Part shown: piece after piece, positions 31,533-43,122 of the stretch
Position numbering within the stretch: position 1 is the stretch's first letter
Layout: each line of letters opens with the position of its first letter
Source of the DNA: Tetraselmis striata
Lineage: Eukaryota; Chlorophyta; Chlorodendrophyceae; Chlorodendrales; Chlorodendraceae
Direction of reading: 5' to 3'
Assembly: GCA_006384855.1 (NCBI GenBank)
Contig: VCJN01002931.1
Span: 35,640-99,639 of the forward strand
Length of the DNA: 64,000 nucleotides
Notes under the pieces: model-generated
What the model was told of the DNA's origin: nothing
Database searches by the model: none
The model's input: only the letters and a program-made list of their open reading frames with translations
Translations under genes and position numbers: made by a program

Positions 31533-32191
31533 GGAGGCCGCCTCTTCCGCGCCGCGACAACGTTCCTGGTGACTGATCCTCCAAGTGAGGGTCGCCTTGG
31601 TGAAGTCCGTGAGCGTTCCCCTGAGTACTACGATTCCATGTTCCGGGTTGCCGCTTGCCGCCCATTTATTTGGCTTTCCGGCGGCTCCTGTCCTCTCCCT
31701 TGGCGGGCCATGCCCTTGTGCTTTTTGCTCCTTCTCGGTACAAGGCATGGTGGCCCGTTTTGAGGATGCTGGCGTAGATTTCGCTTCTTCAACTTGGGCG
31801 GTCGCGTACGCTGATCACGTGGCACGTTGCTCTGGGGGCGACTCCAATCACGCCGCACGCGAGTGGGCGGCACATGGCCTTTCCGACATTTGCCACGACG
31901 TGAAGTCCGCGCTGGGCATGGGTGTCCAGATCCTCACGGACCCGTCGGCGCTTGTTTCTCTTCCGAAGGGCAGCGACGGCCGGCCGGCCGATGTTGGGCT
32001 TTTTGGGTATGGCGGTATCCCCGGGAACACGGTTGCTGTCGATACCACCATTGCCCCTATCCTCGGCGTGTCAAGCTCGGATCCAACGACTGCTTTGCGG
32101 GCTGCAGAGCGCCACAAAATCCAGAAGTATGACGAGGGTGTCCGAAACGCCGCCGGCATGCTTCGCTTAGTTCCTTTCGCCGTTTCCGAAT
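31533..32191 (+). pseudogene. Truncated second copy of the LINE 3' coding region
   Basis: Homologous to about 28636-29294 of the LINE above (GGRLF, ERSPE, then the finger and endonuclease core RPADVGLF and VAVDTTIAP). A small insertion near 31668 shifts the frame relative to the full copy. It stops abruptly after AVSEF, where sequence of the YR element copy C begins. Confidence 0.8.
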
Positions 32192-32212
32192 TTATATGCT
32201 TAGAAGCCAACT

Positions 32213-33215
32213 ATATGCTCAGAAGCAGGCAAAAAGTGCTCAGCTCGCAGCACGTGCAGAACGCCTTGATCACCGTGCACACGCTTGACGTCGTTAAGCC
32301 TCCGTAAGAATGCCAAACGAAAGCGAAACGCCTTGTCGATGGCTTTGGCGTGTTCCGAGCACGCGCGAGGTAGGGGGGGAGTCTTGATTTGCAGTTTAGG
32401 CTAGCAACGCGTCGAGAGCTACGAAAAGTGCGGCCATGTGGGCGCCGAAACACGACATCCAAAGATACTCCTCCTGGGCCGGCAGACGCCGGTCATCATG
32501 CTTGAGGTACTCGTTCGTTAGGTCGGTGCTCAGGGAGAAGAGCCCAGGCACTCGGCTGACCGGTCGAACGGCCTCGTAACCAAACTCTGCTCGTTGCGGT
32601 AGCTCTAGCACCTCGAGGTAGTCGTCCTCGTCACTCACGGATTTTGCTCCGACACGGCCGATCTGGGCTAGCTCTAGCAAGTCGGGGCGCACTGCGGCTC
32701 CCCCGCTGCCTGTCGGCTGTCCCCCGGTGCGCTGCCCGGAATTGAAGCCATGTGCCCTACTGCCCCGTCTCCACCAACAACACGGTCACGAGCCATCAAC
32801 TGAGCCAACGCTATTGCAAGCTCGCGCAACAATGTAGACTGGGCCTTCATGTCTGCTTGTAGCGATTCGAACGTCGGCTCAACGACGGGTTCTTCTCCAT
32901 TTGACATGTATGGTAACGCACGGACATACGGGTGAGAATTTCACACACGGGTGGTGAGCCGGGTGTGGTCTTGAACAACCTGGGGTGACCTTGCTCGCAA
33001 CAGGTTACGAGACAGTTAATCGCAGCATGTAACGCAGCAAAACTGGAAGATGGCAGGCTCAGCTGTTATGGCTGCTTTCATGGCTACTCGTGCTGCACAC
33101 AAAAAGGGCGCAACGACAGGTGCCTAGTATCCCGTACCACTGAGCAGCACAGTAGCCGAAAAGCGGTTAGGGAAAGAGAGGAAACCCCATACATAAGTTT
33201 AAAACATAATATTAA
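32213..33215 (-). mobile_element. Tyrosine-recombinase element, copy C: A1 repeat and ORF1
   Basis: On the minus strand, repeat A (33215-33020) is followed by ORF1 starting with an ATG at 32907 and running to about 32213, homologous to copy A. Only the 5' part is present and it is broken. It abuts the truncated LINE copy. Confidence 0.7.
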
Positions 33216-33379
33216 GGATCAATAATAGCGTATCCTCCCGCCCGCCAGCCAGCAGCGCCAGCAGCAGCAGCCTTTCTCCCGTCTCCCGCGTCTGATCATC
33301 CTCAACATCAGTCGTAACCGGGCGCGGACGGTGGACCACTACGGGGCAACAAGTTTCCAGACGCCAACGAGAGACGGCG

Positions 33380-36300
33380 ATGACAGCAGAGCAGGCAGAG
33401 AATCAGCTGCGCGCCGAGCTAGGGCGGCTGCTGCGCGGTGCCGGCTCGCTGTTGCCGTTGCTGAGCACGGACGACGACGGCGACGCTGTGCGGGGCGGCG
33501 CCGAGCAGCAGGTCGTCGTCATGGCGGCGCTGCGGCACGCCGCCGTGGTACAGGAGGCGGCTCGCCGCGTGGCAGCGTGCGGCGGATCTGCGGAGCGAGT
33601 GGTGGCTGCCGCAGCGGGGGTGAGTGCTGGCGTTGCGGTTTCTTGTCCTACTCAGAATTCTGCAGTGCGGCGGATCGCGGGAGTGGCGTGCGAGCAAAGC
33701 TGGGCCACTCGCCAGACGTATTGACCCATAGTCCATAGACCATAGACGGACCATAGTCTCGAGATATATCGATTGTCTTGCACGTATGGACGCATGGACC
33801 ATGGACCAGCCGAACAGAGTTATCCATTATAACTACATAATACGCTGTGTTGCGGGCCCACCGTCATGCCGTATGAACGGGAAGGATTGCATGCTATATG
33901 CCGGATGATGCCACATTGCAGCATGAGCATGCAATGAAGCGAGTATTCACATTCGGCATTACTTCAGGTAACCTGCCTCTAATATTCGATAATAATAATG
34001 ATCGAGCGTGTAGCAACTGTTAGATGATGAGATGTAATGTTACGAGCCAACTAGTGCAACACAGGGCAAACTGTAGGCAAAAGTAGACACAGCCCAAGCC
34101 GTGCTTCATAAGCATGCACGTTGGCAGGGGGGGGGGGGGGGGGGGGGGAGGAGTCACATCATCAAGCATGGCACGGCTATGCAATATGCCTTAACATGGA
34201 AGTATATCGTTACTTTAGCTGTGAATCCGTCGCCGATCTCGCAGCAGTGTTTTTTTTGCGCACAACTGGAGCACAGCCCTGCAGAGGTCAGCCTCTCATG
34301 TTGGGCACCCAAAACCCAGAAGGATCGGGTGGCGGCGTTTGTGTCATGCCATGAATACTTTCAAGAGCTTTTGCCCGGCCCTGGCATGGGCCCGGGGGCG
34401 GATGGTAGGATAGGGTTAGTGGCGCGGCGATCCGGCCCACGTCGGATCCCCCTCCCTTATCACGGCGCCGCGTGCCTGCGTGCTCAGGGGGCGGGCGGCG
34501 TCCACGGCAGCGCCGGGAGCGCCGGCGCACAGCTGCTGCTGGGCGCGCTGTCGCCCGCGGGCGCGCTGACCCGCGCACAGGCGGCCGTCCTCGCGCTGCT
34601 GGCCGCCAGGGGGCTGCCGCTGCGCGCGTACCTCGCGGCGCTGGGCGCGCCCGTCGACGCGGCGCTGGGGCAGCCGCTGCTGGCGGACCTGACGGCCCTC
34701 GCCCTGCGCCGCCCACCCACGAGCCGCACGCTGACCGTTGCCGCCGCCGCCGCGGTCGCGGAGCTCACCCCCAGGGTAGGCACCCTCTTCCTCCTGTCCC
34801 TCCAGCATAGGTTGGCAGTCGCGTGCCCCCCCCCCCCCCCCCCCCCTCCCCCTCATCCTCCCCCTGCGCGCGCACAGCGGGCAGCGGCTCAGCCTTCTCG
34901 TCTGCTCCGGCCTATGCGCCAACTGTGTTGAGTTTTGACCTAGTGCCTACTTCAGGCATAGACACGCGTATCGGTACTGAATTGACGACAGGTACTGGGT
35001 ACCACATGCAGACAGCACTACGGGTGCGCCGTCGCTTGGTGTAATTCAAACGGGTGCCGGCACGGTAAAACTGAGGCTGCCAATACAAACCCGCCGTGCC
35101 TGCCAGAGGTCAAATGCCGACGAAAGTATAGCAAATGTTGTTGTACGTTGCACGCAGGACCAAGTTGAGGCTTATAACAAGGGTTCTTATAGCTGTGGCC
35201 GGCACCGGCGTGTGTTGCGTTCCTACAGGTGGCGCCCGCGGCCTCAGTTTGAGTAGTCCTCTTTTCTGGGCTCCTACTGGTGCGTCGTGACGTCCGTACT
35301 CATGCCATGCACAGTTTTGTGCAGCTTGACGTGACCGTGGTGTTTACCCCACCTGCCGCTGCTCCCCGGGATGGATGCGACGACGTGAAGTTTATGCGAC
35401 GTGATCGTCGGTGTCCCGGTCACGTGCCGGCGCTGCATGTGTCCTGGCGGGTCAGCGGGTTGGGGGGGTTGGGTGGGGGGGGAGCTTATACAATGCCCCG
35501 CTGCCGGCCGTATAACGTATGCCGATCCCAGCTGCCTCCAGGGGGGGAGCACGTTGTTTACCGGCGGCGGTGTCAAGCTTTTGTCGACTTACAACTAAGT
35601 CAATACAGTGATGAGCTGCCACTGCTAGGTGCGGCCGTGTACTTGCATCGGGAGAGCTGGCGCCAACACCTTGCGGCGATGTGAGTAATGTGATTATTAT
35701 TACGTAGATATATTTCGTTCATCTCATGTATATCATTTCGACGGTGTCATGTGCACTGCCCCGCAAAACTCTGCGCATGGATATTGAGTATGTGATGCTT
35801 GCGCGCTGTTTCATGGGTGCCTGGTACACCTTACCACAAAACTCAGGGTACTGATTATGGCAGTGCTAGCTACGTACGCTACTGTTCTGCTACCGCCGGC
35901 AGTAGCAGCTGTACAGTCATGATATTTAATTCATACTTATGTACGCATGGCAACAGGTACATTTTGGCATTTAGTTATGGTTTCAAAGCTGTACTCATGC
36001 ATGCTACGCTGTTGGCTCAATTTCGACAATAATGAATCGCGCGCTTGATAAGATACATGTCGTGATGGAATGAAGATATCATAACATCTGAACAACATGT
36101 ACTCACGATATTGCGCTGGTGGCATTTTAACAAAAGAATCGCGCGCTTATTGATATGATGTAGTATGAATAGTGTAACACATTATAACATCCTGATAGGA
36201 CAACCTTCGCGTTTATTCAATTAAGGTAACAACAGTTTACTAATATTGTAGGAGAGAGAGTAAGGTCGGCGAGAGTAATGGTTAATATATATCATGATAG

Positions 36301-37187
36301 TATTAATAGCTGGTTATTATGCTGTAATTTGGATAGTGTAACACGTCATGACAACATCCTGATAATAAAACCTTGGCGTTTATTCAATCAAGGTTATAAC
36401 AGGTTAGTATTGTAGAGGAAAGAGTAATGTTGTACATATAATCATGATAGCATATAAATAGCCAACCTAACCTGCTGTCATGCACAGTCCATCTCTTTGT
36501 AGTGCGCATATGTTTAAGGCCTGATGTAAAAATAAAAGCCTGCTGTCCAACTGCTCTGATTACCCCCCCCCCCCCCCCCCCCCTCCCTCCTGGGTGTTTG
36601 TTGTGAGATAGGCAGCGGAAGCCGGGCCGCGCGGCGCAATGGGTGCCGAAGCGCTGTGGGCATGCGGCGACGCGGGCTTGCTGGCGGCGTGGTGCGAGGG
36701 CGACTCCGCCGCGACCCTCGCCAGCAGCCGCGCGCTGCAGCTGGCGCAGGTGGGCGCGGCCCTGCTGGCGGCTCACGCAGGCGAGGAGGCTGAGCTGGGC
36801 GCCGCGCTGGGGCGCTACCCGCTGCACCTGGCGGCGGAGCTCGCGTGCCTGGCCGTCGTGGCGGGCGGATCGGGCGGGGCGGGCTGCCCCGGCGCGCCTG
36901 GGAGCGGCCCGGCGCACCCCAGCGCCGCGCAGTCGGCGCTCATCGCGGGGCTGCTGGAGTCGCCGGTGGCGGGCGCGCTGTGGACGGCGCCGGCCGCGCT
37001 GGCCGCGGAGGTGGCGCGCTTCAGCGCGCCCCTCGCCGCCTGCCTGGTGGCGGGCTTCGCCGCGGCGCTGAGCGGCCCCGACGGCAGCGCGCATCGGCCC
37101 GCGTGGGGCGCGCTCCTGAACCACCTCGTGAACAAGGGCGACCCGCTTGCCGCGTACGCCCACGCAGCGGCGGCCAAGTTCGGCTGA
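33380..37187 (+). CDS. Alanine-rich helical protein of unknown function, at least three exons
   Basis: Exon 1 (33380-33619) begins MTAEQAENQLRAELGRLLRG and ends at GGGG|GTGAGT. Exon 2 (34488-34775) follows CTCAG and ends at CAGG|GTAGGC; exons 1 and 2 join in phase. A third coding block (about 36616-37187, TGA) follows GGCAG and ends in a region containing LLNHLVNKGDPLAAYAHAAA. Its frame does not match the exon 2 donor, so either a small exon is missed in the 1.84 kb gap or 36639-37187 is a separate gene. All parts are rich in Ala/Leu with amphipathic helices and no catalytic motif, suggesting a helical-repeat scaffold (inference). Third positions are almost all G/C, as in the neighbouring genes. 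A gene rather than a chance ORF is likely. I do not recognise the family. Confidence 0.55.
35095..35210 (+). repeat. Dispersed repeat Z, copy 1
   Basis: Shares TGCCTGCCAGAGGTCAAA, GCAAATGTTG and TTGAGGCTTATA with copies at 37790-37920 (+) and 60926-61062 (-). It lies in an intron of the Ala-rich gene. Confidence 0.6.
36168..36479 (+). repeat. Imperfect ~155 bp tandem duplication
   Basis: The segments 36168-36327 and 36328-36479 both carry ATAGTGTAACAC, CATCCTGATA, GCGTTTATTCAAT and TCATGATAG in order. AT-rich, within the intron before the last coding block of the Ala-rich gene. Confidence 0.65.
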
Positions 37188-39131
37188 ACTTACACACCCA
37201 CTCGAACGGCCGGCGCAGCGTGCTCTGCCCAAGCAGCACGCGCAGAGGGGCTGACCTACCCGGCAACAACGCCGGTGCATATGGTTTCGGAGCAGCGGCG
37301 CCTTGAAGGACATGCCGACGGTTCCGAAGCCTCCACAAAGGGGACCCGCGCCGGCCCGCGTCCTGAACGCTGTCGCCGCTCAAGCGCGCGGTTCTCATGA
37401 GCTACATGGCCTCCATTCTACCCCGGAGCAGATACAGCCAAGGAAGTCCTGGCTCTGGTACCGGCCTCACCCGCCAGGGAGTGACCCACACCAGCCTGAC
37501 GCTGTGCCCGGTTCTATGACAGACCACTGCCTGACAACCCAAAGTCCCAAACAAGGACGAGAGCACCGCCGCCCCTAATCTACTACATACGATATTCCAT
37601 GTTGTATAACCGAGCCGTGGGGAGGCGTCTTTGGTAGGAATGTAGCATCGGCATGGAACAGGTGTCAAGCCGGAGGTTATGCGACCGTCTGGAGCGCACA
37701 GAATGGGACCGCCAAGCAGCTTGGCTCGGGTGGGGCAGGGGAGTAGGTACGGTGCCGACGCGGTGATAAGGACAGTGCGCATAAGAACCTGGCCTGCCTG
37801 CCAGAGGTCAAACGTAGAGGACACGATGGCGGGACTATAGCAAATGTTGACATGGGTTGCTAGCGAGCCTAATTTGAGGCTTATGATATGCGTTATTATA
37901 GGTGCGTCGGCACCTGTAGCCGGCTCGGAGTACTGTCGAAATTCGAATTTTCCTACAACTTTATTCATGCTAGTTGTTTCAAACCGACACGGGGCAGCTG
38001 TCTCACAGCCCGGCTGCATGGACCAGCACAGGGTCGGCCGTAGCCCATAGTATGCAGCCGTCTGAAGGCCAAGTCCCTATTCCCCTTCTCCCATCAGCTG
38101 GCATAGTGTTTCTGTGTTGGCCATCCCTCCCATGCAGCACTATGTCCCCAGCCCCAGGCACCCATCCTCTCTTGTGGTGGCGAACAAGTGAGGGGCACCC
38201 CCCCTCAACCCGCTTAGTGCCAACGGATCATCCCCTCCGCCCCCGCATCCCATTGCATAGCAACATCTACCAGAGCAGCAACATATACATCTACGTATGC
38301 ACATAAACATAGATGTACATATATAAATACGTGCATACATAAATAGTACATATATATGTACTTTGTATGTGAATGTACATATATATGTGGTTTGTATGTG
38401 GCATATTATAGATATGTCAGCACCAGTACCCAGCAGCAGGGGGAGTACTAGCTCCCAGTTCATTCATTGTCCGCTTACTTCTAATGACTTTTGTATGATT
38501 TCACCGCGTCGCTGGAACTACAACATCTACAATACAGGCTGCTGCGGCTGCGTTTAGGGCATACTACGGTCTCAGGAGGGCCGGTGCCGGGGGGTCGTTG
38601 ACGGCCAGGGTCAGAAATCATCAACCGCCTGACTTTCAGGAACCTATGCATCCGCGGCAATCAGGATCATTGATGTATCGCTCCGTAGTATGAGGCGCCG
38701 GAACAGTGACGTCGCGGCGCCGGCGATGTTGAATTATTGGAATGGACTCTGTGTGTACCCCGCGCTTGCGGAGCGATGCATTGCTTATTGTCAGGCGCGC
38801 GGCTGTCCTTGCGTATTATTACATTCGTTATTCGCGGCGACTTCATTCCAAATCCAACCGCCGCTGCTGCAAGGCCTGGGCAGCCGCGCCTCCGTGCGTA
38901 GCGAATAGGTGGACCCGGGCCCATGCATCCGACGGTGCAGAGAACGCATGGCGCAAGCGAGCCACCTTGCTCGGGTGAGGAAAGACGGCCTGCCTTGCCT
39001 TCCACCAGGCCAACAGATCAAAGGCTGTCCCATCGTCATTGATGGGACTCACCTGCTGCCAATAATGCTTACGTCAGCAAATACCGCGCCCACACAGAAA
39101 CTCGCCCGCCGCCGCCTCCTGCCCACCGCTA
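37188..39131. other. Intergenic with repeat Z copy 2 and AT-rich tract
   Basis: No recognised gene. Repeat Z copy 2 is at 37790-37920. The segment 38280-38410 is an AT-rich run of short ACATATAT/TGTATGTG-type repeats. Open frames such as 37402-38019 (-) show no motif. Confidence 0.45.
37790..37920 (+). repeat. Dispersed repeat Z, copy 2
   Basis: Homologous to 35095-35210. Shares CTGCCTGCCAGAGGTCAAAC with the reversed copy at 60926-61062. Confidence 0.6.
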
Positions 39132-41044
39132 TCACTGCGCGACCAGCGCCTCGCTATCCTCCCACAGCTGCTTGGCCACGGCTCGGTCCATCGCCACCTC
39201 GCCGGGGTCCAGCGGGGCGCAGTTGGTCCAGTACAGCTCGCGCCCCAGCTCCCGTGCGGACGCGGCCGCCAGGAATACGGTGGTCGCGGCGCCCTCGCTG
39301 ACGTTCTTGAGCATGGGGTTGCTCGCCTTGTCGTACCTGCCGCACAGGGGACGGACAGCCACACCGGGGCTCAGCCGTGTCCAGACGTGCGCGCCTCCTG
39401 GTCCCTCCCGTCCCTGAGAAAGTGAGGAACAAGACAGCCGAAGCGCAGAAGGAAGGGCAAAGGGAAAAGGCGATAAAAGAAGGGAAGGGCATATATATAC
39501 GTATATAGGCCATAAAATATAATATAAGGGGCATAATACTAATGTAGTGAGAAGGGAAGGAGGGAAGGAGGGAAATGGACTAATGGTCAATGAATGGTAT
39601 AATGCTTAAAGAAAAAAAAATGCGTATATACGCCATACAATACAGTAGAAGGGGTATAATACTGATGCAGTTTGAGTCTAATGTCAACAAAGTACAATAA
39701 TACAATTGATCAAGAAGAGCAGAAGGAAGGGCAAAGGGGAAAGGCGGTAAAGGAAGGGAAGGGCACGATGAGAAACAAGAATGGAGGGAAGGAGGGAAAC
39801 GGACTAATGGTTAATGAATGGTATAATGCTTAAAGAAATGCGTATATGCGTATATACGCCATAAAATACAATACAAGGGTATAATACATAGTATAAAGTA
39901 TAGTAAAGTGTAAATATAATACAAGGGGTATAAATGTAGTGAGAGTCTAATGTCAACCAAGTTGAGTAATACAATTGATGTATATTCACAGATATCAATG
40001 CACAATGCATTCATGTGATATCATGCGATGGTTAAAACACTGCACTCATCATACACTCAGCACAAAGCAATCACAGTTAAACAAATCAATGCGATAAAAT
40101 TAAAAATCGTGTTAAAAGAGGAACCAACACAGAAAAGATGCGAGGCAGCATGGAAATGAAATGACGGAGTGGAGGAGAAGGGAGAGGGGCGGGAGGGGTC
40201 ATGGTGCGAGGCGTACAGCATGTCGAACAGCTCCTGCTCCGCGGGCGTTGCCGCCAGGTGGCGCCGCAGGCCGGTGTCCACAAAGCCGGGGCAGCAGGCG
40301 AAGACGCCCACGCCCGCCTTGCGCACGCGGCGCGCCAGCTCCGCCGCAAACAGCAGGTTGCACAGCTTGCTGTGCTCGTACGCGACCACCTGGTGCCGCT
40401 TGTCGCACAGCGCCTCCAGCGCCTGCAGGTTGTAGCCGGTCGACACCTCGCGGTGCGTCTCGCTGGACACCACCACCACGCGCCCGCCCTCCGGCGCCGC
40501 CTCCAGCAGCGGCAGCAGCCCCTGAGCGCCAAGGGGGGGGGGGGGGGTGTCGGTCGGGTCTCGGCTCAGTGCTCGACCCCCCCGCCCCCCCCTCCAACCT
40601 CCCGCCGCTTCCAAGCCCGGCGCCCACCCCTGCTCACCTGCACCAGGGCAAAGTGGCCCAGGTGGTTGGTGCCCCATGCGATCTCGTGCCCGTCCGCCGT
40701 CTTCTGGCGCCCAGGTACCTGGCCGATGCCCGCGTTGGCGATCAGCACGTCCAGCGGGCCGAGCTCCTCGGCCGCGGCCGCCACGAAGGCCCGCACGCTG
40801 GCCAGCGAGCCCAGGTCCAGGTCGTACGGCACCGCCTCGCCCCCGAGCTCCGCGGCGCACTCCTCCGCCTTGGCCGCGCTGCGGGCTGCCACCTGCGGTT
40901 GGCGGTCGCCGCGCCCAAGGTCAGCTATGAGCCGCCTTGTCACCGTCGCCCCGGGGCGTATGCACGTATGCACCCAATGACCTCCATACACTCTTGACGC
41001 CGGAGAGAGCGATGTCCAGCCAGCCAAGACGAGTTGAGATAACC

Positions 41045-41087
<43 letters not shown>

Positions 41088-41624
41088 CGTGCGGTACGCA
41101 CCAGCACGGTGGCGCCCATCTCCACCAGCGCCTGCGCCGTGCGCTTTCCAATGCCTGACAGCGAGGGCGCAACGGTCAGCTCGGTGCCTCCACCCCCAAC
41201 AGACCAACGTTCACCCTTCCCCGCATCTTAGAGCGAGCTGACGAGCGTGGAAGTTGGGGCGAGGACCATCAGCGGGTAGGGCGGGTCATTGACGCAGTGG
41301 CGACGAGGACGTTCGGGGGGGGGGGGGGGGGTTACCGCCGGTGGCGCCAGTAATCAGCACCCGCTTTCCTTGCATTGCGTCCTCCCCCATGCCATCCACC
41401 ACGCTCTCGCACGACTCAAAGTGGCGCTGCCCGTTCAGCGCGATCTCGAGGCTGTACGCAAACACCCCCACCACCGCGGGGCGACCGCCGCCGCGGCGAC
41501 CTCTGCGGATGGTCGCGCCGAGCCGTCCGGTCGCAGCGGGGCGCCGCGCCAGCTGCGGCGGCAGAGCGCGACGGCTGGCCAGCGAGGGCAGCGGCGCCGC
41601 GAATTTGCACAGGGCAGTCAGCAT
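39132..41624 (-). CDS. Short-chain dehydrogenase/reductase, TIC32/retinol-dehydrogenase-like, probably plastid-targeted
   Basis: Five exons: 41624-41336, 41154-41102, 40892-40638, 40521-40217 and 39336-39132. All have GT-AG borders in consistent phase, giving 368 residues. Residues 1-50 are rich in Ala, Arg, Ser and Pro without acidic residues, like a chloroplast transit peptide. The Rossmann domain has TGATGGIG (92-99, NAD(P) binding), NAG (167-169), SSE (218-220) and the catalytic YEHSK (Tyr247, Lys251). The C-terminal part LYWTNCAPLDPGEVAMD and LWEDSE is typical of the WWOX/retinol dehydrogenase/TIC32 branch. The family oxidises or reduces alcohol/carbonyl groups with NAD(P)(H); the substrate cannot be told from sequence. 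Introns 1-3 contain long homopolymers. Intron 4 (880 bp) is AT-rich and repetitive, unlike the rest of the gene. Confidence 0.88.
39432..39990. repeat. Tandem duplication of ~270-280 bp inside SDR intron 4
   Basis: Units 39432-39713 and 39714-39990 share GCAGAAGGAAGGGCAAAGGG, AATGGTATAATGCTTAAAGAAA, GTATATACGCCATA and TCTAATGTCAAC. AT-rich and purine-rich. It expands an intron and has no coding content. Confidence 0.7.
41047..41085. repeat. 39 nt uninterrupted G run in SDR intron 2
   Basis: Poly-C on the coding strand, just downstream of the exon 2 donor at 41101. The longest homopolymer in the window. Confidence 0.9.
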
Positions 41625-41629
41625 ACTGG

Positions 41630-43122
41630 TCGCTGGAAGGCCTGCTCGGCAATTGGCAACTGGCCTGGGCCGGCGGCGGGGTCTGGGTCGCTGGGCGCCC
41701 GCGTGGGCGGTGGCAATCTTATCTCGCACAGAGCCGCCGATCTTATTATCCGTTCGTTACAAGTACCCTGCCTCGACGGATGATGGCGGGTAATGGATTA
41801 TGGCCGACGACGGATTATGGCCGGAGATGGACAGTTTTTGGCGGCCACCACATTAGCCGTCCATTAACCCCGTACCAGGTACGGCACCTCGTACCGGGAT
41901 GAGTACCTGTACGGATTAAGGATTAGTCTATAAGTAAGCAGGGGGTACTCGCTACAGGGTATACCCTATCTTCATACTCATTTGCCGTACTATTGGCGCA
42001 GGGTTTAGCGCGAGGGACCATTATTAGCGACCATAGAGGTTCACATGGTAGCCCACCGGGTACCGCCCCGCGGGTACCTGCCCGCAGAGAAATTGGACCC
42101 CGGCGCGGGCAGGCGGAGTTTGGGGTAGAAACTACTCTATATTTGATTAAATATGTGGGTACCGCGGTAGGGACTAATCCTTACCCCGTAGTTGTAAAAC
42201 CTTTTTACCCGCTAGGGTTATGATTATAATTGGATCCGTGTTCCATTATATGTTATTCTCTATTGGCGCGGCGGCTGGTTCCTTTTGAACTGTTGTATAT
42301 CCAAACAATCCTTTATCATCATATGTGGAATATCTCATTTATTGCGTTGCTAGCAGTACATATATGCATATATGCATATAGATTGTGTGGTGTCGTTTCT
42401 AGCGTAGCAGCACAAGAATGAGATATTCAGACCGAAGAAATGTTCGCTATATGCAACAGGATTGAAACACATTGCTGCACTGCTATATATCTAATGCCGC
42501 TGGGTGATGGTCGGTTGCTACAAATGATGCACAAGCATGATCACAATGCTCGGAGGCAAAATAGGGCCAAGCCTGTAGAGCATAAACTGGGAGAAGCGGG
42601 GAGAAGACTTGGATTAAAGGACTCAAATAACAAGTGGTGCTACTGCTCCCGTCCCGGATTGCACGATAGACTAATTTACACCGTAAGGTACCTCTACCTC
42701 CTGAATAAGAACCGTGGGAATAACATGTTGCTAAATACCGGAAGAGAACAATGATGTTGGGCTATTGGTAGGTAGCAGTACACAACTACGGGTAGCAGCT
42801 AGAGACATCATCATTTAGTACAATCCCGCGCTGCTGATAAGCGTGTAGTAATACCTCCAACCCGCGTAATAATAATGGCAGCGGTGCTGCCATACAAAGC
42901 AGTGCGGGCGTTGCCGGCAGACGAGGGGACTCTTACTGCCAGGAAAAAGTGATTCTCATCAGGTGCCACATGTGCTAAGAGCGACACAGAAGCATGGTCA
43001 TTGACATTTGAAAGAGAGAATGTTTGTCTGATATTCCTCGTACTTGCACTACGTACTCTGCGCAGAAGTGCAGCCTCCTCAGTAATGGTAGCCAGCAGAA
43101 ATGGACATGACATGCAGCAGAG
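41630..43122. other. Intergenic, no recognised gene
   Basis: Between the diverging 5' end of the SDR gene and the 3' end of the dynamin gene. An ORF of 104 codons at 42440-42754 (+) has no known motif. Short phrases such as ACGGATTATGGCCG are repeated near 41795-41825. Confidence 0.45.

Noticed and set aside
34288-34922. Minus-strand ORFs opposite exon 2 of the Ala-rich gene
   Set aside because: Mirror of GC-third-position coding on the plus strand; Arg/Gly-rich with no motif.
33380-37187. Identification as a Fanconi-type (FANCF-like) helical protein
   Set aside because: Only general Ala/Leu helical character; no specific motif could be matched, so no name was given.
40161-40997. 278-codon plus-strand ORF over the SDR gene
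   Set aside because: Antisense shadow; the minus strand carries the conserved Rossmann and YxxxK motifs with valid introns.
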